Source: Notospermus geniculatus (taxonomy: Eukaryota; Nemertea; Pilidiophora; Heteronemertea; Lineidae). From it: a DNA stretch of 64,000 bases. A program made the translations under genes and the position numbers. Of the stretch, positions 22,444 to 34,183 are shown piece after piece. The stretch is taken from positions 59,268 to 123,267 of the forward strand of contig NMRB01001374.1 in the NCBI GenBank assembly GCA_002633025.1. The letters run 5' to 3'. Position 1 is the stretch's first letter. Each line of letters starts with the position of its first letter. A model generated the notes under the pieces. It was given only the letters and a program-made list of their open reading frames with translations. It was not told where the DNA came from and made no database searches.

Positions 22444-22561
22444 CGGCCGTATTCTAGAAGCCTCCTTAACTCGAAGGTCTACTTAAAGCTTTTGTATTCT
22501 GCCCTGCAAACAATAGCTAAAGGTAAACCTTACAGTTAAGGAAGCTTCTTGAATACGGCCC
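22444..22561. repeat. MITE with CGGCCGTATTC ends and empty site
   Basis: 118 bp. Left end CGGCCGTATTCTAGAAG, right end CTTCTTGAATACGGCCC. The partner copy (around 43970) reads GATATCATCTC straight across, giving a 2-bp AT duplication. Confidence 0.7.
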
Positions 22562-22604
22562 ATCATCTCTGCGAGCTCTGTCTTTGACCAAAGTGCTGCC
22601 TCTT

Positions 22605-24010
22605 CTCTGCAAAATTTATGTACCCGTATGTCCGCGACATGGCTCAGAGACACGAATTTCGCAGGCATCACCCTAACACACCTCAGAAGGGCAGAGGTGA
22701 ACTAAACATTAATTAGATAATTAACCCGAGCAGACACATGATCTGAAAGGGCCCCAAAAAAAGAGCTGCTAAAGAATTTTACTCAAGCAGCATATGCATG
22801 CATTTGCACTGCACTGCACTGACATGTGTACCTCTTTCGTACATGCAAGCCCCATATGAACTGAAACAGCACAAGAATTTCTTGGTGTTCCGTCGCCCAA
22901 CCGGGCATTAAATTTGGAAACAAAAACAGAAGTAAGAATGGAAAAACATGAAACAACTTAAGATATATGGATAAGTATGCTGTAAGCATAATTCTTATTT
23001 TCTTTAATCAGAGTTTCGACAATGTTTTGTTTTAATTTTTACCTTTGACCCCTTCCAAAATATCTTACTCAGCCTAAGGTCAAAAAGTAGGTCACAAGGA
23101 TATGAATAACAATCGGGTGAATTTTTGGACAGGATCTCCTGTTTCGATGAATGAAAGCATTTAATTTCAACCAAGATACTGAAAGTGTCAGGGAGAAGGT
23201 TGCAGAAAGGGTTTACTTCAAAAATATTAACTTTTTTGGCCAGGTCATTTAATACACGTGATTTTATTCAAGTGACCAAGGAAAGTCACTTTTAAAAGTG
23301 CTACTTCATCTCTGCAAATTTTATGTATGTCCGGGACACGGCTCAAAGACACGATTTCAAAATTCGCAGCCATCCCCCCAACACACCTCAAAAGGGCAAA
23401 GTTGAACTAGACATTATTTAGATAAAAACCCAATCAGACACATGATCTGAGAGGGCCACAAAAAAAGAGCTGCTAAAGAATTTTACTCAAGCAGCATATG
23501 CATGCATTTGCACTGCACATCACTGACATGTGTACCTCTGTTGAACATGCAAGCCCCATATGAACTAAAACAGCAGAAGAATTTCTTGGTGTTCAGTCAC
23601 CCAACCGGGCATTAAATTTGGAAACAAAAACAGAAGTAAGAATGGAAAAACATGAAACAACTTAAGATACATGGATAAGTATGCTCTAAGCATAATTCTT
23701 ATTTTCTTTAATCAGAGTTTCGACGGTGTTCTGTTTTAATTTTTACCTTTCACCCCTTCCAAAATATCTTACTCAGCGTAAGGTCAAAAAGTAGGTCACA
23801 AGGATATGAATAACAATGGGACCCTAGCTACGATAGAGGGCAGCACACCGAAACTCGATCCTATACAATGGATGCCTTTTGTGTGGGAAATTGATCAGGA
23901 CTGGGATCATGATCAAACTTGACGCTAGGTGGCGATATCTGCAATGACGTCAGTGATATCTAAAATTTTCGTCGAATTATCAAAAAATTTCAACGCTGTT
24001 GTGGAGTATG
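22605..24010 (+). repeat. Tandem 705-bp spacer repeat, two units
   Basis: The marker AAGAGCTGCTAAAGAA occurs at 22761 and 23465 (704 bp apart). The same pair recurs at 44842 and 45546, and a single copy at about 29850. No coding potential seen. It is part of the ancestral intergenic spacer of the array. Confidence 0.75.
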
Positions 24011-24014
24011 GCCT

Positions 24015-25655
24015 CACAGTGGGTTTTAACCATAAAGAAGTCAGAAAAAATTCTAATGGCATGAAACCAATGGGATGTACTCCAGAACGTGGCCTAAAAT
24101 ACATACATGAAAACCGGAAAAAAATCTGTTGGGAAATTTTTGTGAAATATGTGTTTTTCGAATTCATGTACATTTTCCTGTACATTTATGTATATACAAA
24201 GTATATGACAAAGTCCTACCCGTAGTTTCTATTTTCAGCACATTTTACATTAGATTGCACTTTTATGGGATTCTCCATGGCGCATTTGATAGAAACCACC
24301 CGGATATATTTTAACAGATGAAACATCAAAGCCACAAAATTGGGTAGTTTGTCCCACAAAATTCAATATTAGGTCCTAAGTCCAATAATAAGGGGCTAAA
24401 ACAACCCCGGTAACAATTTGATATTTTATCAGCTGGAATTAATTACGGTAATTTCCACCTAGTGCGCCATGGAGAACCATGTAAAAGTGAAATCGACGCC
24501 AAAATGTCCTGAAAATGGAAACTGCGGGAAGGAATAGTCATATACTTTGTACATACATAAATGTACAGGAAAATGTACATGAATTTGAAAAACACATATT
24601 TCACAAAAATTTCCCAACAGATTTTTTTCCGGTTTACATATATGTATTCTAGGCCACGTTCTGGAGTACATCCCATTGGTTTCATGCCATTAGAATTTTT
24701 TCTGACTTCTTTATGGTTANNNNNNNNNNNNNNNNNNNNNNNNNNNNNNNNNNNNNNNNNNNNNNNNNNNNNNNNNNNNNNNNNNNNNNNNNNNNNNNNN
24801 NNNNNNNNNNNNNNNNNNNNNNNNNNNNNNNNNNNNNNNNNNNNNNNNNNNNNNNNNNNNNNNNNNNNNNNNNNNNNNNNNNNNNNNNNNNNNNNNNNNN
24901 NNNNNNNNNNNNNNNNNNNNNNNNNNNNNNNNNNNNNNNNNNNNNNNNNNNNNNNNNNNNNNNNNNNNNNNNNNNNNNNNNNNNNNNNNNNNNNNNNNNN
25001 NNNNNNNNNNNNNNNNNNNNNNNNNNNNNNNNNNNNNNNNNNNNNNNNNNNNNNNNNNNNNNNNNNNNNNNNNNNNNNNNNNNNNNNNNNNNNNNNNNNN
25101 NNNNNNNNNNNNNNNNNNNNNNNNNNNNNNNNNNNNNTAATGCCCGTTGTACACGTACGATTTTTCTTGTACTAAAAATTATAACTGGGGCTTAAATGGG
25201 TGTTCACAATGCCTTTCAGCAAGGCAATCGGTAGTCTATGACCGAAATCACCCTTCATGAGCCTCATTTATAATTTTTAGTACAAAAAAATCCTACCGTG
25301 TACAACGGGCATTAGTCATTTTTTCCGAGTTGAGGAATGGGACAGGTAAGTGGGAATTTAGAGTAATTACGGTAATTTCCACCTAGTGCGCCATGGAGAA
25401 CCATGTAAAAGTGAAATCGACGCCAAAATGTCCTGAAAATGGAAACTGCGGGAAGGAATAGTCATATACTTTGTACATACATAAATGTACAGGAAAATGT
25501 ACATGAATTTGAAAAACACATATTTCACAAAAATTTCCCAACAGATTTTTTTCCGGTTTACATATATGTATTCTAGGCCACGTTCTGGAGTACATCCCAT
25601 TGGTTTCATGCCATTAGAATTTTTTCTGACTTCTTTATGGTTAAAACCCACTGTG
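24015..25655. mobile_element. 1.6-kb inverted-repeat insertion with assembly gap
   Basis: Ends CACAGTGGGTTTTAACC and GGTTAAAACCCACTGTG are inverted and flanked by GCCT on both sides. The related spacers at 30402 and 46086 are uninterrupted at this point. Inside, a block of about 230 bp occurs as 24030-24230 and inverted as 24480-24715 and again as 25400-25640. A separate palindrome with TAATGCCCGTTGTACAC ends lies at 25138-25314. The superfamily is unknown. Confidence 0.7.
24720..25137. other. Assembly gap (418 N)
   Basis: Run of N inside the inverted-repeat insertion. Reading frames that cross it are artefacts. Confidence 0.99.
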
Positions 25656-26389
25656 GCCTGGGATGTCAGTTTCATTTCAATAATTTCAACCACTAGTGAC
25701 ACCTATTGAGGCAGTGAGCTAGGGTCCCCATTGGGTGAAATTTTGGACAGGATTTCCTGTTTCCATGAAAGGCATGTTATTTTGCCTGATCAGTGACCAC
25801 TGGAGATATTGGAGCAGTGTAGTCCTTGATAAATTTCTCAAAGCATCACCTCACCTATAACAAATGAGTGAACGGTTTTGTCTCGCTTATGTTAGCTACT
25901 GTTTTCATTTTAGTAAGTTCTTGTTGCCACAAACCTGATCATGACTAGACGAAAGTCAAGACGGAGATGGTGACATCGTGGTGGCCATTCGGAACGACCT
26001 GAGGCAAACAGCTTATCTGTCACTGAGCGGTGCATTTCACTTTGGACACAAGTCCAAGGCAGCCATATTGTTTATCAACAAACCCACGTGACCGACCATG
26101 GGACTATTTTGGCCGAATTTTGGCCTGTTAAGATGTTCAACCTTTATTTGCTGGATTATTTGAGTCATATTATATATAAACTTACCGTCACCCAATCTCA
26201 ATTATTGATCAATAACGCAACGTTGTTGTGTGCCCTATTTTGTTCATGCGCAGGTGTGAGGCGAACCGCATCTGAACTCTCACAAACGGGCAGCAATCGT
26301 TGCGCGTTCAAGATGGCCGCCTTGGAATTGTGTCCGAGGGGAAATGCGAGTGTCTACGGAAATTGCCGAACGAGCAGTGCCGTCGATGA
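25656..26389. other. Spacer downstream of array gene 4
   Basis: To about 26000 it matches 30410-30900 and 46090-46330. Positions 26000-26380 are particular to this copy and hold no recognised gene. Confidence 0.5.
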
Positions 26390-28807
26390 TTAATAGTCAC
26401 CATCTTTTATCCGTTCAATCTGCTTTTGTTGGAACACTGAGGCATGAAATGGTTCCGCAGAAAAATCCTTCGCATCAAGACGCTCCTCAAAGAATTTCCC
26501 AGTCACTTTATATTCCTTCATTTTCTCAGCAATACCGTCCAAATTGAAATACGTAAAGAGCAATGCGAGTTGATCGATGGTAAGTTGGGATAGAGGGGTC
26601 AACTCCCCATCTGGAGGGGAATATTCCTTCATTTTCTCAGCAATACCGTCCAAATTGAAATACGTAAAGAGCGATGCGAGTTGATCGATGGTAAGTTGGG
26701 ATAGAGGGGTCAACTCCCCATCTGGAGGGGGAAACTTGATCATTTTACCGGATTGAAGCTGAAGATCAGGTCCTCGTGTTGGACAGGCAACTTCCTTTTG
26801 AATCGGTGAGGGAACAGTTGCTGGTGATGGAGGACGTTTTGTGTTTGGACTGTCATCTTTCAGTGGAGCTGATTTTGGTCCAAGCTGAGCACTGACTTCA
26901 GAATCTCGTCTGTTGTACCTTGGATCCGATGGTCTTCCCCCAGCTTGCTCTCCCGGTGTCTGTTGATGCCCTGTTTTAGTTCCAGTGGTCGAACCAGAAA
27001 CAGAGGGAGGGAGTAGCACGTCATCGTATGGGTCTTGTGGCAAGGGAGGAAGTGGGCGGTCAGACATTACAGATCGGCCACCTTTACCTGTATCAGGCTC
27101 ACTTTTCCTGCGGTTGGCTATGGCATGTGTGGACGTCACATTCTTTGAAGTGGGTTCTTTCTGTCGCTGATCATCTGCTTTCCACTTTTTCCTGTCTTCA
27201 GTGTCATTTTTACCGGTAGCATCTGAAATAGCAAATCAGAGCTGTGATGGTAAATAATGCAGCAGTCATATAACGGGGGACTTACTGATGCGTTCTACCC
27301 CTCGGCGTTGAACTTTTCAGGGCCAAACGAAGATTATGTTGAACTCAGGTTGAGCCACAACTTTTCGTTGTCACATCGTGCCCTGGCAAACCTGAACAAT
27401 TGAAAAGTTGTGGCTCAACCTGAGTTCAAGATAATCTTCGTTTGGTGCATACGGCCCGCAGAAGGAAGAATCCTTCTTTATTCTCTCCATTCATTCTGCA
27501 GTTTCTCACCACGACCAAGGAGCATACTGGCCTGGAGGAGTGTAGTTTTGCTCTTATTTTCTTCAAATGTTGGTCTCAAACATCCCTACACTTATTCAAT
27601 TGGATCTCAACGCTCTTTCAACATTCATCTTCAGAGAATAGCCGAGTTGACATTCGAAAGTACATGTACATGTATTACCTGGAGTTGACCTGGTCGGAGA
27701 TTGGGGCACTGGTGGCTTCCTAAACACTCCGCTAAAATCTCTGACTGTGATGTAGTCATAAATGTTCTCAGCACTGCATTCTTGTATCTGTGACACGGAA
27801 GTGGAATTGGCATCGATCACAACATTGATGTCTTTGAATCGTTTCATTTCAAACAGAGAGGCTGTGGATTTGATGACGTCACACATGGGGTTGTAGAGCC
27901 AGGTTCGAAATTCAAGTGCACTGGTTGCGCTTTCTTCATTTATCGGCTTTGGGAAGTAGACAAAATTGGCGTCGACGACGTCTCCTTGTGTCAGGCCTGA
28001 CGATTTTGTCATCATCATTGATTCATTCTTGATTTGAGTATCGGTACCCATTGAGTAGAGGCTGCTGACAGTGCATGCAATGAGGACGTCATACCGAGCG
28101 TCGGTTATCAAGAGGACGTCACTGGAAGTTAGACCTGGCGGTTTCTCTAGGAAGGACACTCGCTGTGGAAGTGTGAAGTTCTCATACACCTCCTGTAAAC
28201 TGTATGTGTTGTCATCTTGGATTATAATGAAGTTACCTCTCGCAGTCAACGGGATGGCAACTGTTCTATGTTGTGACTTTATGTCACAGATTACACAATC
28301 ATTTTCCTGGTACTTCAATTCAAATGTATACCCCTCTTTAATTCTTGTGTCCCCAGCGGTTGAAATGGTCTTCAGCGGCTTAGCATACCGTGGTGTAAAA
28401 TCCCATAGATCACTCATTCTGGGATAGACAAAATCTGTCCCTCTTATTGGAAGAATCTTCACTCTATTCTCCTGTTTATCATCACTCATTGTTGTCAATG
28501 GAACTAGGTACTGTGGCTTGGCTTTCTCTTTCAGTTTTACCATCGAAGTGTCGAAAAAATCGTGGTAATCACAAGCCATCACTCGCTTGAAATTCCGCAC
28601 ACCAAGACCAACAAAAGGTTGATCTCCACAAAATGTCACACTTTCAGCATTTCCGTACCAACCTGTTTCTGGTTGAATCATTTTAGGCCAATCGAGTGAG
28701 TCAATCAGTTTATCCAAAGTGCAACTTTCAGACGACCATTTGATCTGTTTCAAGACACGCTCTTGCCACCTATGAGCTTCTCCCTGGTGTTCTTGTGCCT
28801 GTTCCAT
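26390..28807 (-). CDS. Array gene 4: GAREM-like adaptor with partly duplicated SAM
   Basis: Exon 1 is 28807-27679 and exon 2 is 27222-26390. The donor is CCAG/GTAATACA and the acceptor ATTTCAG/ATGC. The join is phase 1 and gives about 653 residues. The start is MEQAQ with a good context (ACAATGG). Exon 1 has KWSSESCTL, GLGVRNFKRVMACDYHD, DCVIC and FTLPQRVSF. The linker has RPLPPLPQDPYDDV, the textbook class I SH3 ligand core plus a tyrosine followed by D-D-V, and one 20-residue repeat unit. The SAM-like region is odd: a 111-bp (37-residue) direct repeat duplicates the first two helices (PLSQLTIDQL to AEKMKEY) before one complete copy. The frame is kept. Close relatives are genes 5 and 7, which lack this duplication. 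Confidence 0.86.
26511..26732 (-). repeat. 111-bp tandem duplication inside SAM coding sequence
   Basis: Units 26511-26621 and 26622-26732 differ at only a few bases (for example GCAATGCG against GCGATGCG). Confidence 0.9.
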
Positions 28808-29595
28808 TGTCGTATTAAACTAACTCGCAACTTGCCTTCGTCTTAGCGTCTTAAGAATGTTACATATCCTGCAGAATAGTAGTACATGTATTCTCCAAAA
28901 ATCAATTCCATTTTATGAATTCAAATGTCACTGCAAGCCCTCGTCCAAGGAACAGAGGGTTGTGCCGAAAAGTCACAATTCTCTGTACAGTTGTTTGATG
29001 GTAGCCTTTGCAACTGAATTTTTTTACAAGACGTGAAAGGAGAATGTTGTGCCTGTCGAGGAAAAGCGTGCAGTCATTGTCCTGACTATAATACGAAATC
29101 TGATATATGGACAAGTTGGCCTACCGGTACTTGATGAAAGCAAACTACGTCCGTTGATATCATGGGGATAACCTAGATAAAAGCTGTCTGCTGAAATAAT
29201 GGCGCGTCCCATTCTCGTCATTTAAATCACGATTATTCATTACCGGTAGATGGACATATATACTTTTATATTCTTCTAGAGAAGTGTGAAGATAGGCTCA
29301 CAATAATATTTAATAGCTTCATGCTGTCGGGCCCAGCGCAATGGCGAGACTGTATTTAGCAAAATAGCAAACCAATCAGGAAGTTCAAACACCACTGCCC
29401 CATTTTTTTATTCGTTTTATTTACGATGTTTGTACAGAACATACATGTACTTCATACGTTTATGGTCGACATGAAAAATCGAATGAATTGCCCGGGGACT
29501 TGTGTTCACCTGGAACACTGACCTAATCGACATACGTACATGTAGACGTCTTTTGCACGAGACTTCTGTGTGGGATTTCATTGCAAGACAATGAA
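28808..29595 (-). promoter_or_regulatory. Conserved 5' flank of array gene 4
   Basis: About 0.8 kb upstream of the start is conserved with genes 5 and 7 (33278-34183 and 49719-50560). More weakly it matches genes 3 and 6 (to about 19720 and 43260) and gene 2. Shared words are ACTTGATGAA(A/T)GC(A/G)AA and CTTTTGCA(C/T)GAGA. It probably contains the promoter and 5' UTR. No TATA box or named factor site can be assigned. Confidence 0.45.
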
Positions 29596-30975
29596 GACAT
29601 TAGTAGGGTTAACTTCAAAAATATTAACTTTTTTGGCCAGGACATTTAATACACGTGATTTTATTCAAGTGACCAAGGAAAGTCACTTAAAGTGCTACTT
29701 CATCTCTGCAAATTTTATGTATGTCCGCGACACGGCTCAAAGACACGATTTCAAAATTCGCAGGCATCCCCCCAACACACCTCAAAAGGGCAAAGTTGAA
29801 CTGAACATTATTTAGATAATTAACCCAATCAGACACATGATCTGAAAGGGCCACAAAAAAAGAGCTGCTAAAGAATTTTACTCAAGCAGCATATGCATGC
29901 ATTTGCACTGCACATCACTGACATGTGTACCTCTGCTGTACATGCAAGCCCCATATGAACTGAAACAGCACAAAAATTTCTTGGTGTTCAGTCACCCAAC
30001 GGGGCGTTAAATTTGGAAACAAAAACAGAAGTAAGAATGGAAAAACATGAAACAACTTAAGATATATGGATAAGTATGCTGTAAGCATAATTCTTATTTT
30101 CTTTAATCAGAGTTTCGACGGTGTTTTGTTTTAATTTTGACCTTTCACCCCTTCCAAAATATCTTACTCAGCCTAAGGTCAAAAAGTAGGTCACAAGGAT
30201 ATGAATAACAATGGGGATCCTAGCTACGATAGAGGGCAGCACACCGAAATTCGGTCCTATACAATGGATGCCTTTTGTGTGGGAAATTGATCAGGACTGG
30301 GATCATGATCAAACTTGACGCTAGGTGGCGATATCTGCAATGACGTCAGTGATATCTAAAATTTTCGTCGAATTATCAAAACATTTCAACGCTGTTGTGG
30401 AGTATGGACTGGGATGTCAGTTTCATTTCAATAATTTCAACCACTACTGACACCTATTGAGGCAGTGAGCTAGAGTCCCCATTGGGTGAAATTTTGGACA
30501 GGATTTCCTGTTTCCATGAAAGGCATGTTATTTTGCCTGATCAGTGACCACTGGAGATATTGGAGCAGTGTAGTCCTTGATAAATTTCTCAAAGCATCAC
30601 CTCACCTATAACAAGTGAGTGAACGGTTTCAGGGCCGTATTTTAACTGTTTGGTCCAGGGGGCAGGAGCCTCTCAGGGGGCAGAAGACCTCTTTTTGCCG
30701 TTTTTTGCCCAAAATCCGCATGAAAATCACGTTTTTTGGTTGGCTCAGGGGGGCAACTGCCCCCCTCGCCTCCCCTTTAAATACGGCCCTGGGTTTTGTC
30801 TCGCTTATGTTAGCTACTGTTTTCATTTTAATAAGTTCTTGTTGCCACAAACCTGACGAGACGAAAGTCAAGACGGAGATGGTGACATCGTGATGGCCTT
30901 GAAATACACTGGACAGCCACCCCCTTGGGACAGCCACTGACAGAATACTTGTATTTAGTAGTTTACCGTCGATGA
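29596..30975. other. Spacer between array genes 5 and 4
   Basis: Holds one copy of the 705-bp spacer repeat and the shared downstream spacer. The latter is interrupted by a small element at 30630-30791. No gene recognised. Confidence 0.6.
30630..30791. repeat. MITE with CAGGGCCGTATTT ends and empty site
   Basis: 162 bp with ends CAGGGCCGTATTTTAA and TTTAAATACGGCCCTG, flanked by GGTTT on both sides. The matching spacer near 25872 reads GAACGGTTTTGTC without it, so a 5-bp target duplication is supported. Confidence 0.75.
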
Positions 30976-33277
30976 TTAATAGTCACCATCTTTTATCCGT
31001 TCAATCTGCTTTTGTTGGAACAATGAGGCATGAAATGGTTCCGCAGAAAAATCCTTCGCATCAAGACGCTCCTCAAAGAATTTCCCAGTCACTTTATATT
31101 CCTTCATTTTCTCAGCAATACCGTCCAAATTGAAATACGTAAAGAGCGATGCGAGTTGATCGATGGTAAGTTGGGATAGAGGGGTCAGCTCCCCATCTGG
31201 AGGGGGAAACTTGATCATTTTACCGGATTGAAGCTGAAGATCAGGTCCTGGTGTTGGACAAGCAAATTCCTTTTGAATCGGTGAGGGAACAGTTGCTGGT
31301 GATGATGGAGGACGTTTTGTGTTTGGACTGTCATCTTTCAGTGGAGCTGATTTTGGTCCAAGCTGAGCGCTGATTTCAGAATCTCGTCTGTTGTACCTTG
31401 GATCCGATGGTCTTCCCCCAGCTTGCTCTCCCGGTGTCTGTTGATGCCCTGTCTTAGTTCCAGTGGTCGAACCAGAAACAGAGGGAGGGAGTAGCACGTC
31501 ATCGTATGGGTCTTGTGGCAAGGGAGGAAGTGGGCGGTCAGACATGTCAGATCGGCCACCTTTACCTGTATCAGGATCACTTTTCCTGCGGTTGGCTATG
31601 GCATGTGCGGGCGTCACCTTCTTTGAAGTGGGTTCTTTCTGTCGCTGATCGTCTGTTTTCCACTTCTTCTTGTCTTCAGCGTCATTTTTACCGGTAGCAT
31701 CTGAAAAGCAAATCAGAGTTGTGATGGTAAATAATGCAGCAGTCATATAACGGGGGACTTACTGAAGCGTTCTACCCCTCGGCGTTGAACTTTTCAGGGC
31801 CAAACGAAGATTATCTTGAACTAAGGTTGAGCCACAACTTTTCGTTGTCACATCGTGCCCTGGCAAACCTGAACAATTGAAAAGTTGTGGCTCAACCTGA
31901 GTTCAAGATATAATCTTCGTTTGGTGCATATACGGCCCGCAGAAGGAAGAATCCTTCTTTGTTCTCTCCATTTCATTCTGCAGTTTCTCACCACGACCAA
32001 GGCAGCGTACTGGCCTGGAGGAGTGTAGTTTTGCTCTTATTTTCTTCAAATGTTGATCTGAAACATCCCTGCACTTATTCAACGCTCTTTCAACATTCAT
32101 CTTCAGAGAATAGCCGAGTTTGGCATTCGAAAGTACATCTATTACCTGGAGTTGACCTGGTCGGAGATTGGGGCACTGGTGGCTTCCTAAACACTCCGGT
32201 AAAATCTCTGACTGTGATGTAGTCATAAATGTTCTCAGCACTGCATTCTTGTATCTGTGACACGGAAGTGGAATTGGCATCGATCACAACATTGATGTCT
32301 TTGAACCGTTTCATTTCAAACAGAGAGGCTGTGGATTTGATGACGTCACACATGGGGTTGTAGAGCCAGGTTCGAAATTCAAGCGCACTGGTTGCGCTTT
32401 CTTCATTTATCGGCTTTGGGAAGTAGACAAAATTGGCGTCGACGACGTCTCCTTGTGTCAGGCCTGACGATTTTGTCATCATCATTGATTCATTCTTGAT
32501 TTGAGTATCGGTACCCATTGAGTAGAGGCTGCTGACAGTGCATGCAATGAGGACGTCATACCGAGCGTCGGTGATCAAGAGGACGTCACTGGAAGTGAGA
32601 CCTGGTGGTTTCTCTAGGAAGGACACTCGCTGTGGAAGTGTGAAGTTCTCATACACCTCCTGTAAACTGTATGTGTTGTCATCTTGGATTATAATGAAGT
32701 TACCTTTCGCAGTCAACGGGATGGCAACTGTTCTATGTTGTGACTTTATGTCACAGATTACACAATCATTTTCCTGGTACTTCAATTCAAATGTATACCC
32801 CTCTTTAATTCTTGTGTCCCCAGCGGTTGAAATGGTCCTCAGCGGCTTAGCATACCGTGGTGTGAAATCCCATAGATCACTCATTCTGGGATAGACAAAA
32901 TCTGCCCCTCTTATTGGAAGAATCTTCACTCTATTCTCCTGTTTATCATCACACATTGTCGTCAAAGGAATTAAGTACTGTGGCTTGGCTTTCTCTTTCA
33001 GTTTTACCATCGAAGTGTCGAAAAAATCGTGGTAATCACAAGCCATCACTCGCTTAAAATTCCGCACACCAAGACCAACAAAAGGTTGATCTCCACAAAA
33101 TGTCACACTTTCAGCATTTCCGTACCAGCCTGTTTCTGGTTGAATCATTTTAGGCCAATCGAGTGATCAGTCCATCAGTTTATCCAAAGTACAACTTTCA
33201 GACGACCATTTGATCTGTTTCAAGACACGCTCTTGCCACCTATGAACTTCTCCCTGGTGTTCTTGTGCCTGCTCCAT
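30976..33277 (-). CDS. Array gene 5: GAREM-like adaptor with premature TGA
   Basis: Exon 1 is 33277-32146 and exon 2 is 31700-30976, with the same splice signals and phase as gene 4. Exon 1 is three bases longer than in genes 4 and 7. A 3-base insertion at 33164-33169 changes GAC TCA to GAC TGA TCA, so codon 37 is a stop (TGA at 33167-33169) while the rest stays in frame. Everything downstream is intact, from a Met at 33148 (MIQPETGWYG) through DCVIC, FTLPQRV, RPLPPLPQDPYDDV and the SAM-like end. It may be a null copy, or it may give a protein lacking the first 43 residues, including the KWSS segment. It is closest to gene 7 (shares LIPLTTMCDDKQ and a 5' flank block that gene 4 lacks), and may be its allele. 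Confidence 0.8.
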
Positions 33278-34183
33278 TGTCGTATTAAACTAACTCGCAA
33301 CTTGTCTTCGTCTTAGCGTCTTAAGCAGCGAAAAAGTTCTCTATCGCAAAATTACTGTGATGACTTTTTATCCATCCTGGCCACCTTCCGACCACTTTTG
33401 AAGAAAAACTCTTTCTTGCTTAAGAATGTTACATATCCTGCAGAATAGTAGTATTGTCCAAAAATCAATTCCATTTTATGAATTCAAATGACACTGCAAG
33501 CCCTCATCCAAGGAACAGAGGGTGTTGTGCCGAAAAGTCGCAATTCTCTGTACAGTTGTTTGATGGTAGCCTTTGCAGTTAACGTAACTGAATATTTTTA
33601 CAAGACGTGAAAGGAGAATGTTGTGCCTGTCGAGCAAAAGCGTGCAGTCATTGTCCTGACTATAATACGAAATCTGATATATGGACAAGTTGGCCTACCG
33701 GTACTTGATGAAAGCAAACTACGTCCGTTGATATCATGGGGATAACTAAAAGCTGTCTGCTGAAATAATGGCGCGTCCCATTCTCGTCATTTAAATCACG
33801 ATTATCCATTACCGGTAGATGGACATAACTTTTATATTCTTCTAGAGAAGTGTGAAGATAGGCTCACAATAATATTCAATTGCTTTATGCTGTCGGGCCC
33901 AGCGCAATGGCGAGACTGTATTTAGCAAAATAGCAAACCAATCAGGAAGTTCAAACACCACTGCCCTATTTTTTTTATTCGTTTTATTTACGATGTTTGT
34001 AGAGAACATACATGTACTTCATCACGTTTATGGTCGACATGAAAAATCGAATGAATTGCCCGGGGACTTGTGTTCACCTGGAACACTGACCTAATCGACA
34101 TACGTACATGTAGACGTCTTGGCGTCTTTTGCACGAGACTTCTGTGTGGGATTTCATTGCAAGACAATGAAGACATTAGTAGG
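33278..34183 (-). promoter_or_regulatory. Conserved 5' flank of array gene 5
   Basis: Almost identical to 49719-50560 upstream of gene 7. It includes a block at 33327-33420 (AAGCAGCGAAAAAGTTC start) absent upstream of gene 4. Presumed promoter and 5' UTR; no defined site recognised. Confidence 0.45.

Noticed and set aside
23929-24225. Frame repeated at 24443 and 25367 (VGFNHKEVRKNSNGMKPMGC)
   Set aside because: Similarity comes from the inverted internal block of a foldback insertion; no domain, and no splice or start support.
24561-25195. Frames of 145-204 codons crossing the N run
   Set aside because: Made mostly of undetermined bases.
28071-28427. Plus-strand frame (118 codons) conserved at 28071, 32538 and 48982, with relatives at 12405 and 18300
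   Set aside because: Antisense to the CABIT exon. It is conserved only because the sense exon is, and it has no domain of its own.
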